64,000 nt of DNA, from positions 38,289-102,288 of the forward strand of contig CAXFAI010000010.1 in the NCBI GenBank assembly GCA_964001305.1. Reading direction: 5' to 3'. Source of the stretch: CAJXMH01 sp964001305. Its GTDB lineage: Bacteria; Bacteroidota; Bacteroidia; Flavobacteriales_E; Vicingaceae. The notes beneath the pieces are model-generated. The model saw only the letters and a list, made by a program, of their open reading frames with translations. It did not search any database and was not told the DNA's origin. Shown in pieces: positions 18,650-26,753 of this stretch (the first letter of the stretch is position 1; each line of letters opens with the position of its first letter). A program made the translations under genes and the position numbers.

Positions 18650-18709
18650 AATACTGATTATTGTGGTTCAGTACATAAACGAAAGAAATTCAAAAGGTTG
18701 CCTAAGGAT

Positions 18710-19306
18710 TTACTTCTTTTTTATCTCTTCCCAAATCTGGTATAGGCTTTCTTGACTTGGTCGATCTTTTGGCAACTCTGTCAAAGCCTCGGTGGGCTCC
18801 CATTCGGCTTGCATATCGGCAGGCAATTGCTGATAAAGCTGCGTGCCTTTGGTTTTCCAAGCAATCATTTTGTCGCTAACCTCTTTTATTTTTTTGGCAG
18901 GGTTACCTACAATCAAAGAGCGTTTTTCAAACACATCTTTTGCTTTTATAAAACTTAATGCACCAACAATACTTTCGTCGCCAATTACAGCTTCATCCAT
19001 CACTACAGCATTCATTCCCACCAAAACATTTTTACCAATGTGTGCCCCATGAATAATAGCACCATGCCCAATATGCGCTCCTTCTTGCAAGCGAATGGTT
19101 ATTCCCGGAAACATGTGAACGGTACAATTTTCTTGCACATTACAGCCGTCTTCAATCACAATACCTCCCCAATCACCACGAATGGCCGCTCCGGGTCCAA
19201 TGTAAACCTCTTTGCCAATGATAACATTTCCCGTTACAGCCGCTTGCGGATGAACAAATGAAGAGGGGTGAACAACTGGGGTAAAACCTTTGAATTTGTA
19301 AATCAT
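18710..19306 (-). CDS. paaY: PaaY-type hexapeptide-repeat (gamma carbonic anhydrase-like) protein
   Basis: 198 residues of left-handed beta-helix repeats (VTGNVIIGKEVYIGPGAAIRGD, HIGHGAIIHGAHIG) with the three-histidine metal site typical of gamma carbonic anhydrase-like proteins. The C-terminal helix-rich tail (YQQLPADMQAEWEPTEAL) and the overall length match PaaY, a thioesterase that clears dead-end CoA conjugates in phenylacetate degradation. It is the last gene of the paa beta-oxidation block. A terminal repeat of element B ends directly at its start codon. Confidence 0.82.
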   Translation of the reverse strand: MIYKFKGFTPVVHPSSFVHPQAAVTGNVIIGKEVYIGPGAAIRGDWGGIVIEDGCNVQENCTVHMFPGITIRLQEGAHIGHGAIIHGAHIGKNVLVGMNAVVMDEAVIGDESIVGALSFIKAKDVFEKRSLIVGNPAKKIKEVSDKMIAWKTKGTQLYQQLPADMQAEWEPTEALTELPKDRPSQESLYQIWEEIKKK

Positions 19307-19309
19307 TGT

Positions 19310-19783
19310 AATCTGTTAATGACTAATTACTAATCTGTTAATCTAATTTGATAAAGACTAATCTTATAATTGAATAGTTTAAAGTCTTTTGTTCTTAATA
19401 GTTCTTTGTATAGAAGTAATGATCCGTAAAAGTTCTTCTACTTTTTCAATCAAGTCATTTGCCTGCTCTACTTCTAACCATTCAGAATCTCTCAACAATC
19501 TGAGCCAAAAGTGAGATTCTCGGGCTTCTTTGTAAGAAATAGTTATTTTATGAAAGAAATCTTTTTCCGATTGACCACCTATTGCTTCTTCCACTTTAGC
19601 TCCAATTGATGTACCCGACCGAAGTAATTGTTTTGAAAGTGTGTATTCATTATCTTCTTTTTGAAGCTTACGACAGATTTTTACAATTTCTAAAGCAAAA
19701 GCATAGCTCTTATCCCGTAATGGATTTTCCTTCTCTTTATACATATCAGCTTGATCTCATTAGTAATTAGTCATTCTCAGATT
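19310..19783 (-). repeat. Element B: four-helix-bundle gene enclosed by 25-bp terminal inverted repeats
   Basis: Left arm 19310-19334 and right arm 19759-19783 are inverted copies, 23 of 25 bases identical: AATCTG, two variable bases, then the shared 17-mer AATGACTAATTACTAAT. Extra tandem pieces (CGTAATT twice, 19784-19797) extend the right side almost to the ech stop codon, and the left arm ends three bases from the paaY start codon. The same 17-mer, with one change, recurs in the next gap (20578-20626) without a gene. Confidence 0.7.
19379..19744 (-). CDS. Four-helix-bundle protein, S23/IVS family (element B)
   Basis: 121 residues, helical. It carries the subfamily core SGTSIGAKVEEAIGG and SYKEARESHFWLRLL, shared closely with the element C protein (SGSSIGANYFEANK / SESEANETLFWLAVL) but only distantly with the element A protein. 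The function is not established; nucleic-acid or protein scaffolding is the usual guess. It is inserted between paaY and the ech gene, same strand, between 25-bp inverted repeats. Confidence 0.85.
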   Translation of the reverse strand: MYKEKENPLRDKSYAFALEIVKICRKLQKEDNEYTLSKQLLRSGTSIGAKVEEAIGGQSEKDFFHKITISYKEARESHFWLRLLRDSEWLEVEQANDLIEKVEELLRIITSIQRTIKNKRL

Positions 19784-19801
19784 CGTAATTCGTAATTAAA
19801 G

Positions 19802-20557
19802 CTAAGCGTAGCGTGCCAGTATCTCCTTCGTATAGGTACTCAAAACCATTCTTCCACTTTGTTCTGCACGACTTTCTAATAAACTGTCCCAATCTTCACA
19901 ACCTTCCCAAAACACCTTTTTTAATGCAGCTTGTGCTTCAGGGTTTTTGCTCAATAAATAATCGGCTAATTTTTGAACAGCCGCGTCTAATTCTTCTGCA
20001 CTATCATGAACTTCAGCAAACAAACCTTTGTTTTTTGCCCAATCAGCCGAATAAAATTCATCGGCATTAATTGTCATTTGGCTCATAGCAGAAACTCCAA
20101 CTTTGCGTTCTACAGCGGGGCCAACCACAAATGGACCAATGCCAATATTTAACTCTGACAATTTGATGGAAGAAAACTTGGTCGCCAAACAATAATCTAC
20201 AGCAGAGGCTACTCCTACTCCACCGCCAACGGCTTTCCCTTGAACCCGACCAATAATAATCTTCGGACACTTTCTGCAAGCGTTGATCACTCGTGCAAAG
20301 CCCATAAAAAACTCCTTTCCTGTTGGAAAATCTTCTATGGAAATCAGTTCATCAAAACTGGCACCAGCACAAAAAGTGCGTTCTCCTCCACTTTTTAAAA
20401 CAATCACTTTCACTGTATCATCCTTACCAGCTTCGGTAATAGTTTTCGCCAATTTGGCCAAAATATCACTTGGTAGTGAATTGTGTTTAGGATGAAAAAA
20501 TTCTATGGTTGCTAAGCCGTTTGAGGCTTTCTCTATGTTTACGTATGCTTCTTTCAT
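19802..20557 (-). CDS. Enoyl-CoA hydratase/isomerase family protein (paa block)
   Basis: 251 residues, crotonase fold. The CoA-binding oxyanion-hole segments are FCAGASFDELI near 62-72 and GKAVGGGVGVASAVDYC near 108-124. The usual acidic residues in the NIGIGPFVVGPAV stretch are replaced, so it may be an isomerase or a hydratase with altered chemistry rather than a canonical enoyl-CoA hydratase. It lies between paaZ and paaY and is probably PaaF/PaaG-like in phenylacetate beta-oxidation (inference). Both flanking gaps carry element B type repeats. Confidence 0.8.
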   Translation of the reverse strand: MKEAYVNIEKASNGLATIEFFHPKHNSLPSDILAKLAKTITEAGKDDTVKVIVLKSGGERTFCAGASFDELISIEDFPTGKEFFMGFARVINACRKCPKIIIGRVQGKAVGGGVGVASAVDYCLATKFSSIKLSELNIGIGPFVVGPAVERKVGVSAMSQMTINADEFYSADWAKNKGLFAEVHDSAEELDAAVQKLADYLLSKNPEAQAALKKVFWEGCEDWDSLLESRAEQSGRMVLSTYTKEILARYA

Positions 20558-20577
20558 AATTTAATGTATTAATTACC

Positions 20578-20626
20578 AATGACTAATTATCAATGAAGTT
20601 TTTTTTTCGATTGGTAATTAGTCATT
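20578..20626. repeat. Element B': gene-less hairpin copy of the element B repeat
   Basis: Left arm 20578-20594 (AATGACTAATTATCAAT) and right arm 20610-20626 are inverted with 16 of 17 bases matching, around a 15-base loop containing a run of nine T. The right arm continues with ATCAGATTAG toward the paaZ stop codon, as the element B arms continue with CAGATT. It fills the 82-base ech-paaZ gap. Confidence 0.7.
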
Positions 20627-20639
20627 ATCAGATTAGAAA

Positions 20640-23129
20640 TTACAACAGTCCAAACTGTTCAAAATGATGATGAAAATGCTTTCTATTTAAAAGTTCCCAA
20701 TGGTCCTTATTTAAGTTTCCAAAAACCGCATTGGACGTTTCCGCTTCAGGATTTTCTTTGAAATACACTTCGTACTCATCCCAGGCTTCTAAAAAGGCTT
20801 CCTTGGCTTTCATCAAGCTTTCATGACGCAATTTTTCTGTCTCTCCTTTTTTCATGGCTGGCATACTAAAATTCTTAGGCATTGCTCGGTAGTTCCACAA
20901 AGAATCTTGGTATTTCTCCAAATGTTCTTCGGGTGTCACAATCGCTACCTTTTCTTTGCCAATAGCATTTAAAAAACCCATTTCTAAATGCTCAATCATG
21001 TGCTGTGGCGTCATGATTCCCCAATGGGCTTTGGTATCTTCCGTTAGCTTGTTTAAATAGTCTTCTACGTTAGCTCTGTTAATTTCTGCAAAAGGACTTT
21101 TCTTGGCTACCATAGTCAATACCGTAGCAATGGCTACTTTCTCGTCGTCTTGATCAAATACTTCTACAAACCATTTAACTACTCCTGAAGGAAACTGCTT
21201 TCCACGAACATCACGATCTCTTTTTTCTTGGCAAGTTAGACGAACATAAATGGAGTCGTTGTGATAAATAGGTCGCATAAAACGACAAGTATCTAAGCCA
21301 TAATTGGCCGCAACTGGTCCTTTATTCGGATAAACGAATAAACCTGCCGCTGCAGAAAGAATAAAGTAACCATGAGCAGCACGTTTCTCAAAAATGGTAT
21401 GACTTAAAGAAGTAATGTCCGTATGCGCATAAAAATGATCCCAAGACAAATTCGCAAAATTGGCAATTTCAGAATCAGTGATGGTTCGCTTATGCGTTTT
21501 CAAGGACATACCTGCCTCTATATCTTCAAAATGATACTGGAAAGGATGTTTCTCTGGCTCTTTGTATTTGGCATTGGCTTGGTAGATGCCTGTAATTTCT
21601 GTAATGGTAGTTGGTGAACCTTGAATGGCACAACGCTGCAAGTAATGCTTCACACCGCGCATTCCACCCATTTCTTCTCCACCACCTGCTCTACCAGGTC
21701 CGCCGTGCACCAAAGTTGGTAAAGGAGAACCATGTCCGGTACTTTGTTTGGCACTTTCACGGTTCAGAACTAAAATTCGACCGTGGTGAGAAGCTGCGCC
21801 AACCGTAAATTCAGTGGCCAATTTATCATCATATGTTGCAATAGAAGCACACAAAGAACCTTTACCCATATGCGAAAGCTCTACTGCTTCCTCAATGCTT
21901 TTATATGGCATAATGGTACTAACCGGACCAAACGCCTCCACTTCATGAACTGCTTGATTTTTATAAGGGTCTTTTTCCAACAATAAAATCGGACTTAAGA
22001 AAGCCCCTTTTTCGGCATCAGCGCCCAAAACATCCACCTTCTCTAAATCCCCGTATACCAAATCAGCCGTTTTACGCAATTCAGCAACCCGTTCTTTTAC
22101 TTCTTGCACCTGATCCTTGCTCACTAAAGCACCCATTCTTGTTTCTTTCAAAGAAGGGTCTCCAATGGCTGTTCTACCCAATTCTTTTCCCAAAGCAATT
22201 TGTACATCTTCCACATATTGCTCAGGCACCATGATTCGTCGAATAGCCGTACATTTTTGACCACATTTAACGGTCATTTCCTTTTTAACCTCCTTGATAA
22301 ATAACTTAAATTCAGGAGTCCCGGGCGTTGCATCTAAACCTAAAACTGAACAATTCAAAGAATCTGCTTCCATGTTAAAGGGCACAGCTTCTTCAATAAT
22401 TCTAGGGTTAGACTTTAACAACCGACCTGTATCAGCTGAACCTGTAAAAGTCACTACATCTTGTGATTCAACCGTATCTAAAATGCTTCGTGCAGAACCG
22501 CAAATCAATTGCAATGCCCCTTCTGGCAAAATACCTGAATCAATGATTTCACGAACAACTGCTTCCGTTAAAAAAGAAGTATTGGTAGCCGGCTTTACCA
22601 CTGCTGGAACACCTGCCATCCAATTCACTGCACACTTTTCTAACATTCCCCAAACTGGGAAGTTAAAAGCGTTGATGTGAACCGCAACTCCTCTCTTGGG
22701 AACCATAATATGATGTCCCATAAAATCACCACCTCGAGAAAGATCAATTCCTTCGCCATCTACATGATAAGGTTTGTTGGGAAATTCTCTTCGCAAAGAA
22801 GCATTTGCAAACAAGTTTCCAAAACCGCCTTCAATATCAATCCAACTATCTACTTTAGTGGCCCCCGTTTGAAAACTAATGGGGTAAAACTTATTCTTGT
22901 TTTTCGACAAGTGCATGGCCAGCTTTTTCAGCATTAAGCCTCGCTCTTGAAAAGTCATTTTGCGTAAAGCAGGATTCCCCACTTTTCGTCCATATTCTAA
23001 AATATCGGCAAAATCTAATCCTTTGGTAGTCGCTACGGCAATTTCTTCGCCATTAATCGCATTTATCAAAGGTGTTCCTTCTCCATCTCCTGGAGTCCAT
23101 TTGCCTTGTACGTAATTTTCTAGTTTCAT
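20640..23129 (-). CDS. paaZ: PaaZ bifunctional oxepin-CoA hydrolase/semialdehyde dehydrogenase with extra DinB-like C-domain
   Basis: 829 residues, about 150 longer than classical PaaZ. Residues 1-510 are the aldehyde dehydrogenase with the catalytic Cys in VKCGQKCTAIRR. Residues about 525-680 are a MaoC hotdog hydratase (FANLSWDHFYAHTD with the Asp/His pair) that opens the oxepin ring. The extra tail (about 690-829) has a histidine pattern MTPQHMIEHLE and KHFHHHFEQFG typical of DUF1569/DinB-like four-helix metal proteins. Together the first two domains convert oxepin-CoA to 3-oxo-5,6-dehydrosuberyl-CoA. It lies between elements B' and C. Confidence 0.93.
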   Translation of the reverse strand: MKLENYVQGKWTPGDGEGTPLINAINGEEIAVATTKGLDFADILEYGRKVGNPALRKMTFQERGLMLKKLAMHLSKNKNKFYPISFQTGATKVDSWIDIEGGFGNLFANASLRREFPNKPYHVDGEGIDLSRGGDFMGHHIMVPKRGVAVHINAFNFPVWGMLEKCAVNWMAGVPAVVKPATNTSFLTEAVVREIIDSGILPEGALQLICGSARSILDTVESQDVVTFTGSADTGRLLKSNPRIIEEAVPFNMEADSLNCSVLGLDATPGTPEFKLFIKEVKKEMTVKCGQKCTAIRRIMVPEQYVEDVQIALGKELGRTAIGDPSLKETRMGALVSKDQVQEVKERVAELRKTADLVYGDLEKVDVLGADAEKGAFLSPILLLEKDPYKNQAVHEVEAFGPVSTIMPYKSIEEAVELSHMGKGSLCASIATYDDKLATEFTVGAASHHGRILVLNRESAKQSTGHGSPLPTLVHGGPGRAGGGEEMGGMRGVKHYLQRCAIQGSPTTITEITGIYQANAKYKEPEKHPFQYHFEDIEAGMSLKTHKRTITDSEIANFANLSWDHFYAHTDITSLSHTIFEKRAAHGYFILSAAAGLFVYPNKGPVAANYGLDTCRFMRPIYHNDSIYVRLTCQEKRDRDVRGKQFPSGVVKWFVEVFDQDDEKVAIATVLTMVAKKSPFAEINRANVEDYLNKLTEDTKAHWGIMTPQHMIEHLEMGFLNAIGKEKVAIVTPEEHLEKYQDSLWNYRAMPKNFSMPAMKKGETEKLRHESLMKAKEAFLEAWDEYEVYFKENPEAETSNAVFGNLNKDHWELLNRKHFHHHFEQFGLL

Positions 23130-23132
23130 TCT

Positions 23133-23645
23133 ACTAAGTATTTAAAGTACTTCAAGTTTTAAGTGCCTGAAGTTCCAAAATTTATTCTTTTATATTCTAT
23201 TACTTGCTATTAAAGTAAATAGTCCTTCTTAACCTTTACTCTTTAGTTTATTCCCAACAGAAATAAATATTGCCAATAGTTCTTTTACTTCATTTTTGAT
23301 TTCTTCAAGTTTTTTTGACTCATTCAACCAATCTAATTCCTCTAAAACGGCTAACCAAAATAAGGTTTCGTTTGCCTCACTTTCACTAATCTTTAATTTA
23401 TTCAGAAAATCTCTCTTACTTCTGGATTTGTTAGCTTCAAAGTAATTTGCTCCAATACTACTTCCTGATTTGGTTAACTGATTTCGAATTACTCTTGACT
23501 CTAGACTTTCTGGCAAGCTAGCTGACAACTTTATGATCTTAACAGCTAAAACCTTCGTTCTTTTTTCAAGTGACTTTCCGAATTCTTTATTATTCATTTT
23601 AACCATATAGAATTTTAAGTACTTGCAACTTTTAACTTTAAGTAT
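23133..23645 (-). repeat. Element C: four-helix-bundle gene enclosed by AAGTACTT-type repeats
   Basis: The left side (23133-23176) and right side (23609-23645) share the octamers AAGTACTT (23145-23152; 23617-23624) and TTTTAAGT (23157-23164; 23613-23620). The ends TATTTAAAGT (23139-23148) and, inverted, TACTTAAAGT (minus strand of 23635-23644) match in 9 of 10. The repeats are more degraded than in A and B. The right side begins directly after the paaJ stop codon and the left side ends five bases before the paaZ start codon. Confidence 0.5.
23229..23606 (-). CDS. Four-helix-bundle protein, S23/IVS family (element C)
   Basis: 125 residues (or 122 from the internal ATG at 23597). Helical with the motif SGSSIGANYFEANKSRSKRD and SESEANETLFWLAVL, the same subfamily as the element B protein. 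Rich in lysine and arginine, consistent with nucleic-acid binding (inference). Located between paaJ and paaZ, same direction, with palindromic AAGTACTT-type repeats on both sides. Confidence 0.85.
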   Translation of the reverse strand: MVKMNNKEFGKSLEKRTKVLAVKIIKLSASLPESLESRVIRNQLTKSGSSIGANYFEANKSRSKRDFLNKLKISESEANETLFWLAVLEELDWLNESKKLEEIKNEVKELLAIFISVGNKLKSKG

Positions 23646-24862
23646 TATTGAAAACTTGCGTTTTCAATCACAACAGCATACCCTTGCCCTACGCCTACAC
23701 AAAGGGTGCATAGCGCATAACGTTTGCCGGTTTCTTGCAATTGCAGGGCTGCAGTATGAACAATTCGAGTTCCTGTAACGCCCAATGGATGACCCAATGC
23801 AATGGCACCACCATTCGGATTAATTCTTTCATCGTCATCGGCTAAGCCCATTTCACGAGTACAAGCTAAAACTTGCGCTGCAAAGGCTTCATTGATTTCA
23901 ATGATATCCATATCGTCTAGCGTTAGACCTGCTCTTTTCAAGGCTTTTTCAGAAGCTCCAACAGGACCTATTCCCATAATTCTTGGCTCAACACCATGAA
24001 CAGCGGCACTTAAAATACGTGCCATAGGTTTTAAATTATATTGTTTTACAGCCTCGCCTGAAGCGATAATAGTTGCAGCCGCTCCATCGTTTAATCCTGA
24101 AGCATTTCCTGCAGTTACCGTTCCTCCTTCTCTTCTGAACGCAGGCTTTAGTTTAGCAAGTGTTTCCACAGTCGTACCTGCTCTAACAAATTCATCAGTA
24201 TCAAAGATAATGGGATCTGATTTTCGCTGAGGAATTTCAACCGAGACAATCTCTTTGGCTAAACGTCCGTTAGCTTGAGCTGCCGCTGCTTTTTGTTGCG
24301 ACCACGCTGCAAATTTGTCTTGATCTTCACGACTAATCCCATATTTATCGACCAAATTTTCAGCTGTTTGCCCCATGGCGTCGGTGCCAAACTTTTCTTT
24401 CATTTTGGGGTTTACAAAACGCCAACCGAAACTACTGTCGTGCATTTCTGCATCTCTTCCGAAAGGTTTAGAAACTTTGGAAATCACCCAAGGTCCGCGA
24501 GTCATGTGTTCTACCCCACCTGAGATGAATAAATCTCCTTCATCTGCTTTGATGGCTCTATGCGCATGCGCAATAGCCGACATTCCTGATGAACACAAAC
24601 GGTTTATGGTTTCTCCTGCTACATTCCATGGCAAATCAGCGAGCAATGCTGACATACGAGCTACATTTCGGTTGTCTTCTCCAGCTTGATTGGCACAACC
24701 TAGAATGACATCTTCATAAGCCTCGGCAGGAATATTTGGATTTCTTTTTACAATTTCTTTGATAACCAAAGCACCTAAATCGTCTGTTCTAATGGGTGAT
24801 AAAGTTCCAGTAAATCGTCCGATGGGTGTGCGTATTCCATCGATTATATATGCTTCTTTCAT
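23645..24862 (-). CDS. paaJ: 3-oxoadipyl-CoA/3-oxo-5,6-dehydrosuberyl-CoA thiolase
   Basis: 405 residues. Thiolase family with acyl-enzyme Cys90 in NRLCSSGMSA, His in GGAIALGHPLGVTG, and the second Cys in CTLCVGVGQG. The substrate-specificity segment and length match PaaJ/PcaF, which cleaves 3-oxoadipyl-CoA to succinyl-CoA and acetyl-CoA. Located in the paa block between paaZ and the PaaI thioesterase gene. Confidence 0.92.
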   Translation of the reverse strand: MKEAYIIDGIRTPIGRFTGTLSPIRTDDLGALVIKEIVKRNPNIPAEAYEDVILGCANQAGEDNRNVARMSALLADLPWNVAGETINRLCSSGMSAIAHAHRAIKADEGDLFISGGVEHMTRGPWVISKVSKPFGRDAEMHDSSFGWRFVNPKMKEKFGTDAMGQTAENLVDKYGISREDQDKFAAWSQQKAAAAQANGRLAKEIVSVEIPQRKSDPIIFDTDEFVRAGTTVETLAKLKPAFRREGGTVTAGNASGLNDGAAATIIASGEAVKQYNLKPMARILSAAVHGVEPRIMGIGPVGASEKALKRAGLTLDDMDIIEINEAFAAQVLACTREMGLADDDERINPNGGAIALGHPLGVTGTRIVHTAALQLQETGKRYALCTLCVGVGQGYAVVIENASFQ

Positions 24863-24916
24863 AGTCTATTTTTAAGGAAGCATAAAGGTAACTATTGTGG
24901 CTGGCTTGGTAAAATT

Positions 24917-25339
24917 TTAGTCTTCTATCTGATGCTCTTTTGAACTTCGGTAAACGGTGCCTCGCATAAAGTAAAAACCATCTTTTTCATCGTTGCAATA
25001 AATGGTAACATCAATGTCGGCTTTTTTGTGGCTGATAGCGAATACCTTAGCTTCCGCTCGAAGTATATCACCTTCCTTAGCTGACTTAGAGTACACCATA
25101 TTTCCATTTATTAATGGAGAAATTCTTCCGTACGAATTAGAAGCAAATGCCAAAGCTGAATCAGCAAGTGAAAAAGCAATACCTCCATGCAAAGTACCAA
25201 ATCCGTTTAGCATTTCTTTGCGCACTTTCATTTGTAAATGGCACTCCCCTTCTTCTATTTTCAAAGGTTCAATATCCAACCACTGCGAACAGTAATCGGT
25301 TTTCATCATGCTTTCGTAAACTTTTTGAGCTTTTGACAT
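24917..25339 (-). CDS. paaI: PaaI-type hotdog thioesterase
   Basis: 140 residues. Hotdog fold with the PaaI signature GFGTLHGGIAFSLADSALAFASNS, containing the catalytic Asp. It hydrolyses phenylacetyl-CoA-type intermediates to prevent CoA trapping. Location between paaH and paaJ supports the assignment. The start codon at 25339 is directly preceded by the element D direct repeats. Confidence 0.88.
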   Translation of the reverse strand: MSKAQKVYESMMKTDYCSQWLDIEPLKIEEGECHLQMKVRKEMLNGFGTLHGGIAFSLADSALAFASNSYGRISPLINGNMVYSKSAKEGDILRAEAKVFAISHKKADIDVTIYCNDEKDGFYFMRGTVYRSSKEHQIED

Positions 25340-25340
25340 A

Positions 25341-25385
25341 CTTGAATGGTTGAATTTGAGAATTTGTAAATGGTTAAATGACTAA
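25341..25385 (-). repeat. Element D: short direct repeats in front of paaI
   Basis: AATGGTTGAAT (25345-25355) and AATGGTTAAAT (25369-25379) are direct copies with one mismatch at a period of 24 bases, with related GAATTTG/GAATTTGT pieces between them. The repeats begin immediately next to the paaI start codon. The sequence style resembles the repeat arms of elements A-C, but no gene is present. The rest of the gap to paaH (25386-25456) is featureless AT-rich DNA. Confidence 0.45.
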
Positions 25386-25456
25386 AATTTTTAAAGACTT
25401 TAGACCGCTTAGCTGTAAGAAATTAGACTTATATTATTTATACTAAATGTAATGAG

Positions 25457-26614
25457 CTACACATCAAACGTCTCCCCTTTCGCTGCCATCTTCCTTAAAA
25501 TCGGGCTACATCTATAACGCTCTTCATGATATTCATTAAACAGACAATCTAAAGCTTCCACACAATTTTCAATTCCCAATTCATTCGCCCATGCTAGTAA
25601 GCCCTTTGGATAATTTACTCCATTCGTCATCGCTAAGTCAATGTCTTTTGCTGAGGCAATATTTAAATGTAAGGTATCTGCTGCTTCATTAATCAACATG
25701 AATAAAATACGGCTTAAAATCTCTTTTCCTTTCTTTTCATCTTTTTCAGCAACTGGGTTTTCAGCGCCTTCTGCATAGTTATAATAACCTCTGCCTGTTT
25801 TTCTACCTAAGTAACCAGCTTCAGATAAGCGTTTTTGAGCAAAAGCAGGCTTGTATCTCGAATCGTAATAAAAGGCTGTAAATACAGTTTCGGTAACCGT
25901 ATAATTCACATCATTACCAATAAAATCCATCAATTGAAAAGGCCCCATTCTAAAGCCGCCCAATTCTTTCATAGCCCAATCAATGGTGGCTACGTTGGCC
26001 AAGCCTTCTTCGTAAATACGCAAAGCTTCTCCATAAAAAGGTCGCGCTACTTTATTGACAATAAAACCAGGAGTGTCTTTGGCCTGAACAACTACTTTCC
26101 CCCAATCTCCAATGGTCTTCAAGGTTTTCTCTAATACTTCTTTACTTGTTTGAATCGCTGGTATAACTTCTACCAACTTCATTAAAGGAGCAGGATTGAA
26201 AAAGTGCACTCCAATAAAACGTTCTGCATTCTCAAGTGAAGCCGCTAAAGAAGCTATAGATAAGGAAGAAGTGTTGGAAGCGATAATGCAATTTTTATCT
26301 ACAATTTGCTCGACTTCTTGGAACACCTTTCGCTTGATATCAATATTTTCAACAATCGCTTCAATGATTAAATCAGCACCTTTAAAATCGATTAATGAGG
26401 TGGAATATTGAATTCGTTCTTGAATTTGACGAGCTGCTTCTTCGGTCAACTTTGCTTTCTCTACCAAGCGGTTCATCACTTTCTCCAAAGCCGTTTTGCT
26501 TTTATTTAAGGCTTCTTCCTTTACATCAAACAATACCACTTCGCAATTTGCAGTTGAAGCCACTTGAGCAATTCCGCTACCCATAGTACCACTTCCTATA
26601 ATTCCAACTTTCAT
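25457..26614 (-). CDS. paaH: 3-hydroxyacyl-CoA dehydrogenase (paa pathway)
   Basis: The start is set at the third Met (26614), since MKVGIIGSGTMGSGIAQ is the canonical NAD-binding opening; starting at 26623 adds three residues. The NAD-binding Rossmann domain is followed by FIGVHFFNPAPLMKLVEVI (catalytic His) and two 3HCDH C-terminal domains, the second ending RYRCSPILRKMAAKG. It oxidises 3-hydroxyadipyl-CoA to 3-oxoadipyl-CoA. First gene of the minus-strand block paaH-paaI-paaJ-paaZ-ech-paaY. Confidence 0.9.
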   Translation of the reverse strand: MKVGIIGSGTMGSGIAQVASTANCEVVLFDVKEEALNKSKTALEKVMNRLVEKAKLTEEAARQIQERIQYSTSLIDFKGADLIIEAIVENIDIKRKVFQEVEQIVDKNCIIASNTSSLSIASLAASLENAERFIGVHFFNPAPLMKLVEVIPAIQTSKEVLEKTLKTIGDWGKVVVQAKDTPGFIVNKVARPFYGEALRIYEEGLANVATIDWAMKELGGFRMGPFQLMDFIGNDVNYTVTETVFTAFYYDSRYKPAFAQKRLSEAGYLGRKTGRGYYNYAEGAENPVAEKDEKKGKEILSRILFMLINEAADTLHLNIASAKDIDLAMTNGVNYPKGLLAWANELGIENCVEALDCLFNEYHEERYRCSPILRKMAAKGETFDV

Positions 26615-26716
26615 ATTCATCATTTTTTAAGGAGTACGAAAATAAGCTGAATCGCTTTCTCTACAAAGGATTTTTAAATATTATAAAAGATATTTTCAAT
26701 CTCTTGAACTATTTTT

Positions 26717-26749
26717 TTAGTTTATTAACTAAGTTTTTAGTTATATTTG
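26717..26749 (+). promoter_or_regulatory. BlaI-type operator and -7 promoter element
   Basis: Three half-sites alternate: TTAGTT (26717-26722), AACTAA (26727-26732), TTAGTT (26737-26742), each separated by four bases, forming two overlapping inverted repeats. TATATTTG (26742-26749) fits the -7 consensus five bases before the ATG at 26754. The overlap with the promoter suggests autorepression by the BlaI/MecI protein. Confidence 0.65.
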
Positions 26750-26753
26750 AAAC

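Noticed and set aside
20067..20279. Opposite-frame reading frames within ech, paaZ, E1 and other genes
   Set aside because: They lie inside well-supported genes, lack family signatures, and have composition typical of frame shadows.
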